DNA of 64,000 nt from the NCBI GenBank assembly GCA_027310725.1, contig DAIDAG010000005.1, positions 22,291 to 86,290 of the forward strand. The letters are read 5' to 3'. The DNA is from Sideroxydans sp. (GTDB lineage: Bacteria > Pseudomonadota > Gammaproteobacteria > Burkholderiales > Gallionellaceae). The notes beneath the pieces were generated by a model. The model was not told the DNA's origin, did no database searches, and worked only from the letters and a program-made list of their open reading frames with translations. Positions 44,148-53,904 of this stretch are shown in pieces; position 1 is the stretch's first letter; each line of letters starts with the position of its first letter. The position numbers and the translations under genes were made by a program.

Positions 44148-45230
44148 ATGGCCGATACATTTTATGAGGATATTCGTAGATGGCTGGGGCAAACCTCAGT
44201 CATAACGAATTATCGAAAAATTCAATCAACAAGAGAACTTCCTAAATACTCGGCTATCAATACAGAGCTGAGTAATCGAAAGCAGAAGTCGATTGTATAT
44301 TTATGCCCCTCAATCAACGTTCCTCAAGGTGGCGTCAAGGTAATTTACAACCAGGCAGCCATTATCAATGAAATGAAAGGGCAATTGGCCGCAAGTATTC
44401 TGCACCCATATAACCCTAAGTTTACTTGCACATGGTTTGCTAGTGGCGCGCCAATAAAAAAAGATAATAAATTTGATAAAGCGCTTGATTTTGTAATGAT
44501 TCCAGAATTCTGGGCAGTACCTCATGCGCGTCTGTTACATAAACTTGGGATCCGATATGGGATTTATGTTCAAGGTGGATACATAATCAGCCGTAATAGC
44601 GGTGAAGAGCTTGACGATGCTTACCATAATGCATCTTTGATTCTTGCCATATCGGATGATACGGTGGAATGTATTAATATGGCTTTTCCTGAATGCGTAA
44701 ACAAGGTTTATCGGGTACATTGTTCGGTTAACCCTGAAAAATTCTCAGCAAGTTCAAAAAAAGAAAACATTATTAGTTACATGCCTCGTAGGCTAAAAGC
44801 TCATTCTCAACTTGTGACTTTTTTTCTTCGTAAAATGATCCCGCAGCATTGGAGAATAGAAAGCATCGATGGATTAAACGAGGATGAAGTTGCCGCAATT
44901 CTTGGTAAGTCAAAGATATTTCTTTCTTTTAGTGAACTTGAGGGGTTTTCTTTGCCCCCTGTGGAAGCGGCTTTATCCGGCTGTAGTGTAATTGGCTATA
45001 CCGGCGAAGGAGCAAAAGAATATTGGGATAAAGAAATATTTACTGAGATTTATTCTGGAGATATTAAGGCGTTTGTGAATGCAGTCCTAAATAAAATTGG
45101 TGAGTTAGATAGTTCCACTTACGTAGAAAATTCAACTGCCATACAAAATCTTGCCAATAAGTACTCTACTAAAGTTGAAAAATTGGATATGCAGTTTGTA
45201 TCAAATAAAATTCTTGAAATCCTTAATTAA
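44148..45230 (+). CDS. GT-B glycosyltransferase-like protein
   Basis: A 360-residue protein with an atypical N-terminus. A Rossmann start IVYLCPSINVPQGGVKVIYNQA (about 49-70) is followed by a C-terminal donor domain with LSFSELEGFSLPPVEAALSGCSVIGYTGEGA (about 262-292), matching the E-x7-E region of GT4-like enzymes. The usual G-rich donor motif is weak. AT-rich, with codon use unlike the hox region. It probably transfers a sugar; the specificity is unknown. Confidence 0.72.
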   Translation: MADTFYEDIRRWLGQTSVITNYRKIQSTRELPKYSAINTELSNRKQKSIVYLCPSINVPQGGVKVIYNQAAIINEMKGQLAASILHPYNPKFTCTWFASGAPIKKDNKFDKALDFVMIPEFWAVPHARLLHKLGIRYGIYVQGGYIISRNSGEELDDAYHNASLILAISDDTVECINMAFPECVNKVYRVHCSVNPEKFSASSKKENIISYMPRRLKAHSQLVTFFLRKMIPQHWRIESIDGLNEDEVAAILGKSKIFLSFSELEGFSLPPVEAALSGCSVIGYTGEGAKEYWDKEIFTEIYSGDIKAFVNAVLNKIGELDSSTYVENSTAIQNLANKYSTKVEKLDMQFVSNKILEILN

Positions 45231-45516
45231 GTGTACTGGGATGAGATAAGGATAATTTGTCAGGTAGTTGCATGGCTCTATCGTGGTTCATACGAATTAT
45301 TTGGATTAGAAAAGTTATTCAAATATTACTCTGGAAGTAAAGATGTGATATTGAAAGTCGCAATATTTTATTGCACTGCAAGTGAGCGGTATATGTATAG
45401 GTCAGGTGCTGAAGTGCTAAGTAGTACTGATGCGATTATTTAAACAATGTGCGAGTTTATTCCACTAGCGTCGGCATTACGGCGGTTATTTACAAAGAAA
45501 ATAATGTGAGCTCTTT

Positions 45517-46500
45517 ATGATGGATATATCACGCGTGGGGGTTGTCATTATTGGCCGCAATGAGGGAGAACGTCTTGTACGTTGTCTCAAGTTTTTCGTA
45601 GCGCAACCCGCGCGGCTCGTTTATGTAGATTCAGGATCAACAGATGGTTCTATAAATGTGGCAAGCAATATGGGCGCAGACGTTATAGCTCTGGATTTGA
45701 CAGTCCCTTTTACCGCTGCTCGTGCTAGAAATGTGGGTTTTGAGAGGATGAAAATAAATTATCCTCAAGTTGAGTATATTCAGTTTCTGGATGGGGATTG
45801 TGAGCTAATAGTGGGTTGGCTGGAAACTGCAGTGGCGTTTCTGGACGAGCATAAAGACGTGGCAATGGTGTGTGGCCGCCTAAGGGAAAGGTATCCGGAT
45901 CGTTCGATCTACAATTTGCTTTGCGATATTGAATGGGATACTGAGGTAGGATTGGCAAAAGCGTGTGGCGGGATTGCTTTGGTAAGGTTAGAAGCGTTTG
46001 AGGCAGAACGGGGTTATCGCGCTGATCTGATAGCAGGCGAGGAATCTGAATTGTGTGTTCGTCTGCGAGCATCTGGGAGACGAATCTGGCGGCTTGATGC
46101 TGAAATGGCGCTACACGATGCGGCTATGACACATTTCTGGCAGTGGTGGAAACGTTCACGGCGGGCCGGGTACGCCTATGCGGAAGGGATGCATCTGCAC
46201 GGATTTTCTCCAGAAATGCATCGGGTGAGGGAGTCTCAGCGCATCTGGATATGGGGATTGGGTATTCCCGTGCTTGTTGTCAGCTTGACCAACTGGCTAG
46301 GAATATTTGGTCTAGCGATGTTGCTGATCTACCCGGCGCAGATTGTCCGCATTGCTTTGCGCGGAACACGAACCGTGAAAAAAAACTGGTTGCATGCACT
46401 GTTTTTGGTACTTGGTAAATTTCCCGAGGTGATAGGACAGCTGAATTATTTTTATAACAGGTTGACCGGAAAAGCAGCACACTTGATCGAATACAAATGA
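45517..46500 (+). CDS. Glycosyltransferase family 2 with C-terminal membrane segments
   Basis: A 327-residue GT-A enzyme: VGVVIIGRNEGERLVRCL (about 7-24), YVDSGSTDGS, ARARNVGF, FLDGDCEL (metal-binding DGD) and GEESELCVRLR (catalytic acid region). Two hydrophobic helices (about 245-285) end the protein. The pattern fits the exosortase-locus dolichyl-phosphate-mannose-synthase-like or XrtA-type GT2. It overlaps the VirK gene by 4 bp. Confidence 0.86.
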   Translation: MMDISRVGVVIIGRNEGERLVRCLKFFVAQPARLVYVDSGSTDGSINVASNMGADVIALDLTVPFTAARARNVGFERMKINYPQVEYIQFLDGDCELIVGWLETAVAFLDEHKDVAMVCGRLRERYPDRSIYNLLCDIEWDTEVGLAKACGGIALVRLEAFEAERGYRADLIAGEESELCVRLRASGRRIWRLDAEMALHDAAMTHFWQWWKRSRRAGYAYAEGMHLHGFSPEMHRVRESQRIWIWGLGIPVLVVSLTNWLGIFGLAMLLIYPAQIVRIALRGTRTVKKNWLHALFLVLGKFPEVIGQLNYFYNRLTGKAAHLIEYK

Positions 46501-47525
46501 ACAAGGAAATCAAGATATCGGTGAATTGCCCTAATTTTCAAACAGGAGGCAACATAAAAGGAATTGGAAACATAGAGACGTTGGTTCGTGTCTATCGATT
46601 GGGCAGGGCTATGCATCCTGACCTGACCTTGGGTAGTCTCAAACACCAGGTCATTCTTATGGGACGAGCGTTAGTATCGCTTCCTATTATACGAAACTGG
46701 TATGGAATTTCGGATAATCCCTTGCTGACAAAAGCGTTGAAACGTTTCCCAATGATGAGCGGAGCCATCTACTGGCCTTATATCAATCATGCCTGGACAA
46801 TGCAGCAAAAGCTGGCTGCAATCGACCAACATTTTCGCATGCTTGATGGCTCCGCCGGAATTATTGCGGAAGCAACGTTCGCAGAAGTCGAATTGGCCCG
46901 ATTAGAAGAAGAATATGCCGGACTGCGTCTGGTCCTAGATAAGGCCATTTGGTTTTTACGTGAGGGGGAGATCGTCCTCAATCTATTTGTTTACGATCAG
47001 CGCTTTTATTCTGTTGCGTTCACCCTCGGTATGGACGGTGGTCAGCCATTAGTTCTGGTAGGGGCACTACAAGGGTCAAACTCCGACACCGCTCAAACCG
47101 TTTACCGGGATATCACGCATGCATTGAATGGAATGAGGCCGCGTGACTTTCTAATGATCGCACTCAAAATGTTGTGCATTGAGCTCGGTATCCATAGGAT
47201 TTGGGCGGTTTCTAGCGACATGCGTCAACACAATAGCCCGTATTTCGGTAATTCGCATAAGGAAAAGGTGCTGGTAACCTACAATGAAGTATGGTTGGAA
47301 CACGGTGGAACCGAGATCGGCAACGGTTTTTTCGAAATTCCAGCTAAAGTAATTTACAAGGAGATGAGCGAAATTCCCACTCGTAAGCGCGCCGCGTATC
47401 GGAGGCGATATGAAATGCTGGATAAGCTGGCCATGGAAATAAGGAACTGCTGTGCTCAATATTCGGCGCAGTCGGTGCCAATGGCGAACAATGGGATGGA
47501 CTCCATCTTACCTAAACGGCATTAG
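46497..47525 (+). CDS. VirK/YbjX family protein (DUF535)
   Basis: A 342-residue soluble protein. The family signatures are YWPYINHAWTMQQKLAAIDQHF (about 91-112), LVLVGALQGSN (about 185), GMRPRDFLMIALKMLC (about 211-226) and RIWAVSSDMRQHNSPYF. The C-terminal AYRRRYEMLDKL is also typical. VirK/YbjX proteins are linked to envelope or lipid-A-related stress tolerance in enterobacteria. Its role in an EPS locus is unknown. ATGA-coupled to the GT2 upstream. Confidence 0.82.
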   Translation: MNKEIKISVNCPNFQTGGNIKGIGNIETLVRVYRLGRAMHPDLTLGSLKHQVILMGRALVSLPIIRNWYGISDNPLLTKALKRFPMMSGAIYWPYINHAWTMQQKLAAIDQHFRMLDGSAGIIAEATFAEVELARLEEEYAGLRLVLDKAIWFLREGEIVLNLFVYDQRFYSVAFTLGMDGGQPLVLVGALQGSNSDTAQTVYRDITHALNGMRPRDFLMIALKMLCIELGIHRIWAVSSDMRQHNSPYFGNSHKEKVLVTYNEVWLEHGGTEIGNGFFEIPAKVIYKEMSEIPTRKRAAYRRRYEMLDKLAMEIRNCCAQYSAQSVPMANNGMDSILPKRH

Positions 47526-47536
47526 TGTAGTCTGAT

Positions 47537-48100
47537 TTGTTATTGCTGGATCTGCGCCTGCAAGAACTGGGTCTGGAGATTTCGGTACTTGCGGCAGATT
47601 GTGCATAGCGACTGCAACAGCTACCAGGTGTAGGCCCCATGATTGCGTCTGCCTTGCTCTCCACAGTGGGTTACGCATCGCAGTTTAACAATGGAAGGGA
47701 GATGGGCGCGTCACATGGATTAATGCCGAAGCGGAACAGTTCAGGAGGTAAAGAGAAGTTACCCGGCATCAGCAAGTGGCGATTCATACGTTCGATGTCT
47801 CGTGGTGCATGGTGCGCGATCGATGATCAAAGGATCCAAAAGCAAAGATGATCGATTAAGCCAATGAATGACGCGGATCGCCTGGGCGATGATCAGGAAT
47901 GGTAAGCTGCTTGTTGGTCAATAGGTCGAACTGGCACTGACAAAATCCAATTAAGTCCAAGGGCTTAAAGTACGAGCGAACGATAGGGAGCCAGTGCGCG
48001 AATAGCCCATCAGGGTCAAGCACCTCAAAAGAGGGAGCGGCAATTAGAGACCTGATATACGTGAGGAGTCGAACCCAAGACTGGAAAGCGGAATACTTGC
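47537..48100 (+). mobile_element. Dead IS110/IS1111-family transposase remnant
   Basis: One frame reads LRLQELGLEISV..., an in-frame TAG, then LPGVGPMIASALLSTVGYAS and QFNNGREMGASHGLMPKR, NSSGGKEKLPGISKW. This is the C-terminal Transposase_20 region of IS110-family enzymes. The N-terminal DEDD catalytic domain is missing and the frame decays after about 47850. The right limit is uncertain. Confidence 0.8.
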
Positions 48101-48324
48101 AAGCGAGGGGGTATATGTATGGACTTCAAATATCATCTAGCAAGATTAATATCCAATAGATTGGATTAGTATCAGACTTAATCTATATCTATATACTTAG
48201 TAGATGAGTTAACTACCATTTTAGTATCATGTAGAATGAATATGTAGCAGTTGGATTTTCGACAGTGATCGTTAGAAGTTAAATATGCCCTCGCGGCAAA
48301 ATATATTCTGGATAACTACATAGC
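48101..48324. other. AT-rich upstream region of the ExeA-like gene
   Basis: Very AT-rich, with no ORF. It must carry the promoter of the ATPase gene; several TATA-like boxes make a choice unsafe. Confidence 0.3.
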
Positions 48325-49149
48325 ATGTATCAAGCGTTCTACGGTTTGAAGGAAAACCCATTTTCAATACAACCTGACCCAGATTTCCTGTATTTCGGTC
48401 GGCGGCATTCTTACGCTTACGCGATGATGGAATTTGGCATCAGGAACCGGGTTGGATTCATGGTCATCAGCGGTGAGATCGGTTGTGGAAAGACCACATT
48501 GGTCCGGCATCTGCTAAATAATCTTGCTCCTGAACTTACCGTTGGTCTGGTTTACAACACACACCGCGAGATAGCCAATTTGCTGCAGTGGATCATGCTT
48601 TCATTTGGCTTGACCTATGAAGGTCAGTCCAATGTGGCTCTTTTCGACGAGTTCCAACGTTTCTTGATTAAGCAATATGGATTTGGCAAGAGTGTGTTGT
48701 TGATCATAGATGAAGCACATAATCTCAACCCGGATGCATTGGAATCATTGCGCATGCTATCAAACATAAATGCGGACAAGCATCAGTTGCTTCAGATAAT
48801 GCTGGTAGGCCAACCGCAATTGAAAGAACTGCTTTTGAGACCGGATCTTTTGCAGTTCTCACAACGAGTTGAGGTTGATTTTCATATCAAGCCCTTTGAT
48901 TCAGATGATGTCCAGGGTTACATCCAGCACCGCCTGAAAATTGCAGGTCGAGAAACGCCTCTTTTTACTGCCGATGCCTGCGCCAAAATTGCACAAGCGA
49001 GCCAAGGAGTACCAAGGCGCATTAATATCCTGTGCAATACAGCTCTGGTTTATGGATTCGCAGCTGAATCGAAACTGATTACCTTGGGTTTGGTTGAAGA
49101 AATGTTGAGTGACAAGGCTGAGTTTGGGGCTTTGTCAAATCCGGAATGA
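48325..49149 (+). CDS. ExeA/GspA-like AAA ATPase (exosortase-system associated)
   Basis: A 274-residue AAA+ ATPase beginning with the canonical MYQAFYGLKENPFSIQPDPDFLYFG (ExeA family). Walker A is GEIGCGKTT (about 50-58), Walker B VLLIIDEAHNLNPDALE (about 131-147), and a sensor/arginine region RRINILCNTAL lies near 235. It lacks the C-terminal peptidoglycan-binding domain and membrane helix of full GspA, matching the short form common in PEP-CTERM/EPS loci. It is convergent with the second FemAB-like gene. Confidence 0.87.
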   Translation: MYQAFYGLKENPFSIQPDPDFLYFGRRHSYAYAMMEFGIRNRVGFMVISGEIGCGKTTLVRHLLNNLAPELTVGLVYNTHREIANLLQWIMLSFGLTYEGQSNVALFDEFQRFLIKQYGFGKSVLLIIDEAHNLNPDALESLRMLSNINADKHQLLQIMLVGQPQLKELLLRPDLLQFSQRVEVDFHIKPFDSDDVQGYIQHRLKIAGRETPLFTADACAKIAQASQGVPRRINILCNTALVYGFAAESKLITLGLVEEMLSDKAEFGALSNPE

Positions 49150-49207
49150 GGAACGCGCTACTAGGTGCCAACAGAAAACGAGCGAAGCCCAACGTTTTTG
49201 TAGTTCT

Positions 49208-50392
49208 TTAGGGCGATACGATACTTTCCACAATGGGGGGGGATTTCTGATGCGCATAGTGACTGCTTAGTGCTCCGATCAGTTTCTCACTTGGCAACTT
49301 TGTACAGTGCAGGTAAATTTTGAACAATCCGCCAATACCCATTCCGCGATTCATCTCCCGATAACGGAGCGAAAAATCCTCATCTGTTTTCCCGTCCGGC
49401 AACCCAAGATGAAGTGTCAAATCCTTACCCTCAGAGGAGAAGAGTGGGACATCCCAGAGAAACTGAGCTGCCCCAGTTCTAGGTAGGCGGACATAATAAA
49501 AACTATGGTTGCCCATCGTATCGGCCAATCCACCCCAGCGTTTTTTCCACTGGAACAATCCATCTTCTGGTCGCCCCAAGCAAGTTCCCATGTCGTAGTA
49601 GTCGAATCCGTTGTTGATAGCCCATTCTAATGCGAGGAAAAAGTTAATCGCATTGGCCTCACGCAATCGGCTAGAGTCGGAAAAAACAGCCTCAGAATAA
49701 CCGCAGCGCATCAAGCTCCAATAGCGCTTTTTTGCTTTAGTCACTGCGCACCCAAGAATGCAACCTAGGATCTCATCCTCCTTTAAAACGAGGTCGAGCC
49801 GGCCAATATTTTGTGCTATCTCATGAATTACCGCGGGTGCAATTTGTGCTGCGCTCGCGCCGTGTCTTGCGCTTGCATAGGGTTCTAGTAATTCCTGAAT
49901 TGCTCGGTCAAGAGTAGCTCTGTCTAGCACCTGTTGAATATGATAGCCCCCACGTCGATTGCGAATTATCCGGCGCAATTTATCTTCGATGTCCCCCATG
50001 ATGACTTCTATTGTTTTCTGCTCAATGGGTATGATTAGACGCAGAAAACTCGGCACTTTCAACGCACCTGGTATTGGCGCTTCACTAACCAACACCGTCT
50101 GTCTTGATATATCGTTCACTACTTGGGTGGCGTCACCATTACCATTACCATCAATTCCTAAGAGCACCTTTGCAAACTCTTGATGTGATTTTCTTCCTGC
50201 GTAAACAATTTCGTATTTTCTGTCGCTCCGCTTGGGGAGTCTAGTAATCTCCCAGCGCCAAAGACAAGCTCGGTTAAGTATTTCTTTTACCCAAACAACT
50301 ATCTCTCTCAACTCGAAACGAACGGAGGGTGAGATGAGCTTGCGAATTTGCGTTAAGGTTAGCTCACTGTTTTTATTTATGAGAGTACGCAC
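49208..50392 (-). CDS. FemAB/GNAT-like acyltransferase of the EPS locus (paralogue 2)
   Basis: A 394-residue paralogue of the 21687-22844 product. It shares LISPSxRFE near the N-terminus, then CxWRWEITRL, PIPGALxVP, ARHGxSA, RCGYxExVFSDS, RPxDGLxQxKxRWGG and LHLGLPxGxxD. GTG 50392 is chosen because GGGA lies at good distance and the paralogue starts at the matching point; a TTG at 50443 would add 17 unconserved residues. Like paralogue 1 it is a lone minus-strand gene beside plus-strand EPS genes. Confidence 0.65.
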   Translation of the reverse strand: MRTLINKNSELTLTQIRKLISPSVRFELREIVVWVKEILNRACLWRWEITRLPKRSDRKYEIVYAGRKSHQEFAKVLLGIDGNGNGDATQVVNDISRQTVLVSEAPIPGALKVPSFLRLIIPIEQKTIEVIMGDIEDKLRRIIRNRRGGYHIQQVLDRATLDRAIQELLEPYASARHGASAAQIAPAVIHEIAQNIGRLDLVLKEDEILGCILGCAVTKAKKRYWSLMRCGYSEAVFSDSSRLREANAINFFLALEWAINNGFDYYDMGTCLGRPEDGLFQWKKRWGGLADTMGNHSFYYVRLPRTGAAQFLWDVPLFSSEGKDLTLHLGLPDGKTDEDFSLRYREMNRGMGIGGLFKIYLHCTKLPSEKLIGALSSHYAHQKSPPIVESIVSP

Positions 50393-50663
50393 GTGATCTT
50401 TCCCTGATTGACACTTTTTATAGTATAAGATATTTTGAAACAACTACCTATATCCTTCATTAGGATATAGGCAGCAGTTAGTTGAGATTTCTTTAGTTTG
50501 ATATTAGAACTACATGATGTTGCATAATAGATTATTTAAAATAATACGAAGTAATGTGGCGCGGCGTGTGGTTTCTTCTATGCAAGTCAAAAATCAGGTT
50601 GCAAAAAATTAAACAAGAAGCTACATCCAAGCAAAATAGCTCCAGAAACCAAGTTGACACTTT

Positions 50664-51908
50664 ATGAACTTGATATCACAGCCAAGCATCATTGCTTATC
50701 TTGCCCCCGAAATTCCGGCCCTGTCGGCGACATTTGTATACGAGGAAATGTTTGGTCTTCAGGATTTGGGCTATTCAATATTGCCAATTACTGTTCATAA
50801 CCCAACAAATCCAGCGTACGGGCAGGATCAGCTGATTTCGAGAACATTCTGCCTCTATGATCAAGCACCTTTTATTATTGTATTTACAGGAGTGTTTAGG
50901 CTGCCGATTTTTGGCGTCGGTGCCTTCAAGGCACTTAGGTTATTACTGTCCGATTTATCAAGATGCGGGTTGCATCGCCTTGTCACTTGGAAACTCGCAT
51001 ATCAGTTTATAGCAGCTGTAAAATTAGCATCGTTACTAAAATCCAAGAATTGCTCACATCTCCATGTGCATTTTGCTCATGTACCTTCGCAAATTGCCAT
51101 GTATGCATCCGCCATGTCTGGTGTACCGTTCACTATTATGGCGCATGCAAATGATATCTTTGAGCGGGGGCTGCTTTTGCGGAAGAAAGCCGAAAGAGCA
51201 GTGAAGTTGGTCACAATCTCTGAATTCAATCGTGCTTATCTGGAAAGAATCGGTGTCCCCAAAGATAAGCTTGCTGTAGTACGCTGTGGAGTTAGTTTTC
51301 CTATTGTGCCGCCCGATAGGCCTTTTGAAAAGAAAGCACACTATCGCTTGGGTACGCTTGGCCGACTGGTTGAAAAGAAGGGAATTGATGTCTTGATTCG
51401 CTCAATAGCAGAATTACAGAATAGGCCTTATGAGATTGAGCTTAGCATCGCGGGAGACGGTCCTTTGCGTGAAGAATTAGAGGCGCTTGCTCGAGTATTA
51501 AACGTTGCTCAATGTATTAAATTTGAAGGCAGTATGACGCATGGGGCTGTGGCCAAGTGGATGCGGGGGCTTGATGCTGTTGTTTTAGCGTGTAAAAAAG
51601 ATAAAAATGGCGACATGGACGGAATTCCAGTAGTGTTAATGGAAGCGATGTCGCAATCTGTTCCGGTGATTTCTACAAGAATATCAGGTATTCCAGAATT
51701 GATTATTCACGAGCTCACTGGTCTGTTGGCAAAGCCGGATGATTGTCAAGATTTGGCCTTTCAAATTGACAGGTTGCTGGATTCAGCGGAACTGCGCGAA
51801 CGTTTGGTTATCGAAGCTGCAGAGCATGTGAAGAGTGAATTTGGGCGGAATGTGAACTTGAAAAGGTTGTTGACTTACTTTCCGAAAGTTATGCTGTTGC
51901 CTAGGTGA
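50664..51908 (+). CDS. Glycosyltransferase family 4 (colanic-acid type)
   Basis: A 414-residue GT-B enzyme. IIAYLAPEIPALSATFVYEE opens an acceptor domain with HLHVHFAHVPSQIAMYAS (about 133-150) and FTIMAHANDIFE (His/Asp pocket). The donor domain has LGTLGRLVEKKGIDVLIRS (about 227-245), IAGDGPLREELE and GIPVVLMEAMSQSVPVISTR (about 324-343; E-x7-E region). These motifs match WcaL/EpsN-like enzymes. It is first of a three-gene run with 51912 and 52810. Confidence 0.88.
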   Translation: MNLISQPSIIAYLAPEIPALSATFVYEEMFGLQDLGYSILPITVHNPTNPAYGQDQLISRTFCLYDQAPFIIVFTGVFRLPIFGVGAFKALRLLLSDLSRCGLHRLVTWKLAYQFIAAVKLASLLKSKNCSHLHVHFAHVPSQIAMYASAMSGVPFTIMAHANDIFERGLLLRKKAERAVKLVTISEFNRAYLERIGVPKDKLAVVRCGVSFPIVPPDRPFEKKAHYRLGTLGRLVEKKGIDVLIRSIAELQNRPYEIELSIAGDGPLREELEALARVLNVAQCIKFEGSMTHGAVAKWMRGLDAVVLACKKDKNGDMDGIPVVLMEAMSQSVPVISTRISGIPELIIHELTGLLAKPDDCQDLAFQIDRLLDSAELRERLVIEAAEHVKSEFGRNVNLKRLLTYFPKVMLLPR

Positions 51909-51911
51909 ATT

Positions 51912-52820
51912 ATGAATCGAAGCTACGTACTAATTTCACCTTGTCGTAATGAAGCAGATTTCATGCGGAAAACTTTGGATACGGTAATTGCTCAATCGAT
52001 CCGCCCGGCGAAGTGGGTAATTGTCGACGATGGTTCTACTGATGAGACTCCGAAGATATTGGCGGAATATGCAAAACAGTATGACTGGATCGAGATTGTC
52101 ACTCGTGCAGATCGTGGCCGCCGTGCAGTAGGGCCGGGGGTCATTGAAGCTTTTTATGCTGGCTACGAAACGATCACTCCAAGCGATTACAATTATCTAT
52201 GCAAATTAGATCTTGATCTTTGCTTGCCGCAACGCTATTTCGAAATTCTCATACAAAGAATGGAAGAGAATTCGCGTATCGCTACATGCAGTGGCAAAGC
52301 GTACATTAAAGAAAATGGCCATCTGGTTAACGAGAGGCATGGCGACGAAACTTCCCTTGGCATGACAAAGTTTTATCGTATTTCCTGTTTCCAGGAAATT
52401 GGAGGATTTGTACGTGAAGTAATGTGGGATGGTATCGATTGCCATTGCTGCAGGATGAAGGGCTGGATTGCTTGCAGCTGGGATGACGTAGACTTGCGTT
52501 TTGTTCATTTACGACCGATGGGATCAAGCCAACAAAGTATTTTCTCCGGGCGCATGCGTCATGGCTACGGCCAATACTTTATGGGGACAGGCTTACTCTT
52601 CATACTAGCAAGTGCAATTTTCAGAATAAATGAAAAGCCTTATGTGGTGGGCAGCATTGCAATTTTATGGGGATGGATAATAAGTGCAATTCAGAGGAAA
52701 CCGAGATACGATAATCAAGAATTCAGACGCTTTATTCGTGCATACCAAATGCGAGCTCTGTTAATAGGCAAGAAAAGAGCAATTGAAAGTCTTTACAGGC
52801 AGAATAAACGTGCTTCCTGA
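51912..52820 (+). CDS. Glycosyltransferase family 2 (EpsO-like)
   Basis: A 302-residue GT-A enzyme: YVLISPCRNEADFMRKTLDT (about 5-24), VDDGSTDETPKIL (about 38-50) and a KLDLDLCLP metal motif (about 96-104), where DLD replaces DxD. Two hydrophobic stretches near 225-255 suggest membrane association. It is 3 bp after the GT4 stop and overlaps the next gene. Confidence 0.85.
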   Translation: MNRSYVLISPCRNEADFMRKTLDTVIAQSIRPAKWVIVDDGSTDETPKILAEYAKQYDWIEIVTRADRGRRAVGPGVIEAFYAGYETITPSDYNYLCKLDLDLCLPQRYFEILIQRMEENSRIATCSGKAYIKENGHLVNERHGDETSLGMTKFYRISCFQEIGGFVREVMWDGIDCHCCRMKGWIACSWDDVDLRFVHLRPMGSSQQSIFSGRMRHGYGQYFMGTGLLFILASAIFRINEKPYVVGSIAILWGWIISAIQRKPRYDNQEFRRFIRAYQMRALLIGKKRAIESLYRQNKRAS

Positions 52821-53904
52821 TTTCAATAGGAAAGTTCATTGTTTAATGGGCCTGCCATTCGATGCGGTTAACATGGCAGGTGCGGTACAATATATTAGAA
52901 ATGCCGCATCCAATCGCAATCCTTGTTTTCTCTCCACACCAAATCTGAATTTCCTGATAGCAGCTCAGTCTGATATTGCATTTCGTAACTCCGTAATCAA
53001 CAGCAATCTCAGCATTGCTGACGGTATGCCTCTGGTTTGGATCTCACGTTTGCTTGGTATCCCGATTTCGGAGCGTGTTGCGGGTTCTGCCCTTTTCGAT
53101 ATGCTTCGCAACGATTCTGCGAAGCCACTTTCGGTTTTTTTCTTCGGTGGCCCTGACGGTGCGGCCGAAGCAGCATGCAGGAAATTGAACCAGGAAGAAG
53201 GCGGTCTAATTTGTGCGGGATTTGAATCTCCCGGTTTTTGTTCTATCGAGGAAATGAGCAATGAAGCGATAATTCAGCGAATCAACGCAAGCGATGCAGA
53301 TTTTTTGGTGGTTTCGCTTGGTGCAAAAAAGGGCCAAACGTGGATTGAGTACAACAGAATGCGGATTATTTTGCCAGTAATCAGCCATCTTGGCGCAGTG
53401 GTAAATTTCGTGGCCGGCACAGTAAAAAGGGCGCCTGCATGGATGCAAAATGTAGGACTGGAATGGCTGTGGCGGATCAAAGAAGATCCCGCGTTGTGGC
53501 GACGCTATTATTGGGATGGAATGGCTTTGCTTAAGCTGATGAGAAGTCGTGTGCTTCCTTATGCTTGGTTTTTGTTTCACCACAAGCCAGATGACAGTCA
53601 ACTCCTTATAGCAGGCCTAGAAACAATGGAAGATGGGGGAACCTACGTTATCCGCATTCATGGAACGTGGACGCAACGGAATATAGAACCCTTGAGAGAC
53701 TGTTTCTCCAAAGCTGTGATGACTGAAAAACACATTAGATTGGAAATGTCAGAAGTTACTTATGTGGATAGTGCTTTTGTAGGACTTGTGATGTTATTGT
53801 ATGGTTATCAAACACGACATCTCAGACAACTCCAGCTTGCATTTCTCCCAGAACATGTCCGCCGAATAATTAAATATTGTTGTGCAGAATTCTTGTGTCA
53901 GTGA
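52810..53904 (+). CDS. WecG/TagA/CpsF glycosyltransferase fused to a STAS domain
   Basis: About 364 residues with two domains. Residues 1-255 form a GT26 enzyme (ManNAc/UDP-sugar transferase family) with FLSTPNLNFLIAAQSD, ADGMPLVWISRLLG, VFFFGGPDGAAEAA, LGAKKGQTWIEYNR and VGLEWLWRIKEDPALWRRY. Residues about 265-364 read as STAS: YVIRIHGTWTQRNIEPLRD, then RLEMSEVTYVDSAFVGLVML with Ser in the usual phospho-acceptor place. STAS domains normally act as anti-sigma antagonists or regulatory modules, so this enzyme may be switched by a partner. Start GTG 52810 or TTG 52783. Confidence 0.82.
   Translation: MLPDFNRKVHCLMGLPFDAVNMAGAVQYIRNAASNRNPCFLSTPNLNFLIAAQSDIAFRNSVINSNLSIADGMPLVWISRLLGIPISERVAGSALFDMLRNDSAKPLSVFFFGGPDGAAEAACRKLNQEEGGLICAGFESPGFCSIEEMSNEAIIQRINASDADFLVVSLGAKKGQTWIEYNRMRIILPVISHLGAVVNFVAGTVKRAPAWMQNVGLEWLWRIKEDPALWRRYYWDGMALLKLMRSRVLPYAWFLFHHKPDDSQLLIAGLETMEDGGTYVIRIHGTWTQRNIEPLRDCFSKAVMTEKHIRLEMSEVTYVDSAFVGLVMLLYGYQTRHLRQLQLAFLPEHVRRIIKYCCAEFLCQ

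Noticed and set aside
45231..45443. 70-codon ORF directly after the GT-B gene
   Set aside because: It begins with GTG immediately after a stop codon, lacks a ribosome site and resembles no family.
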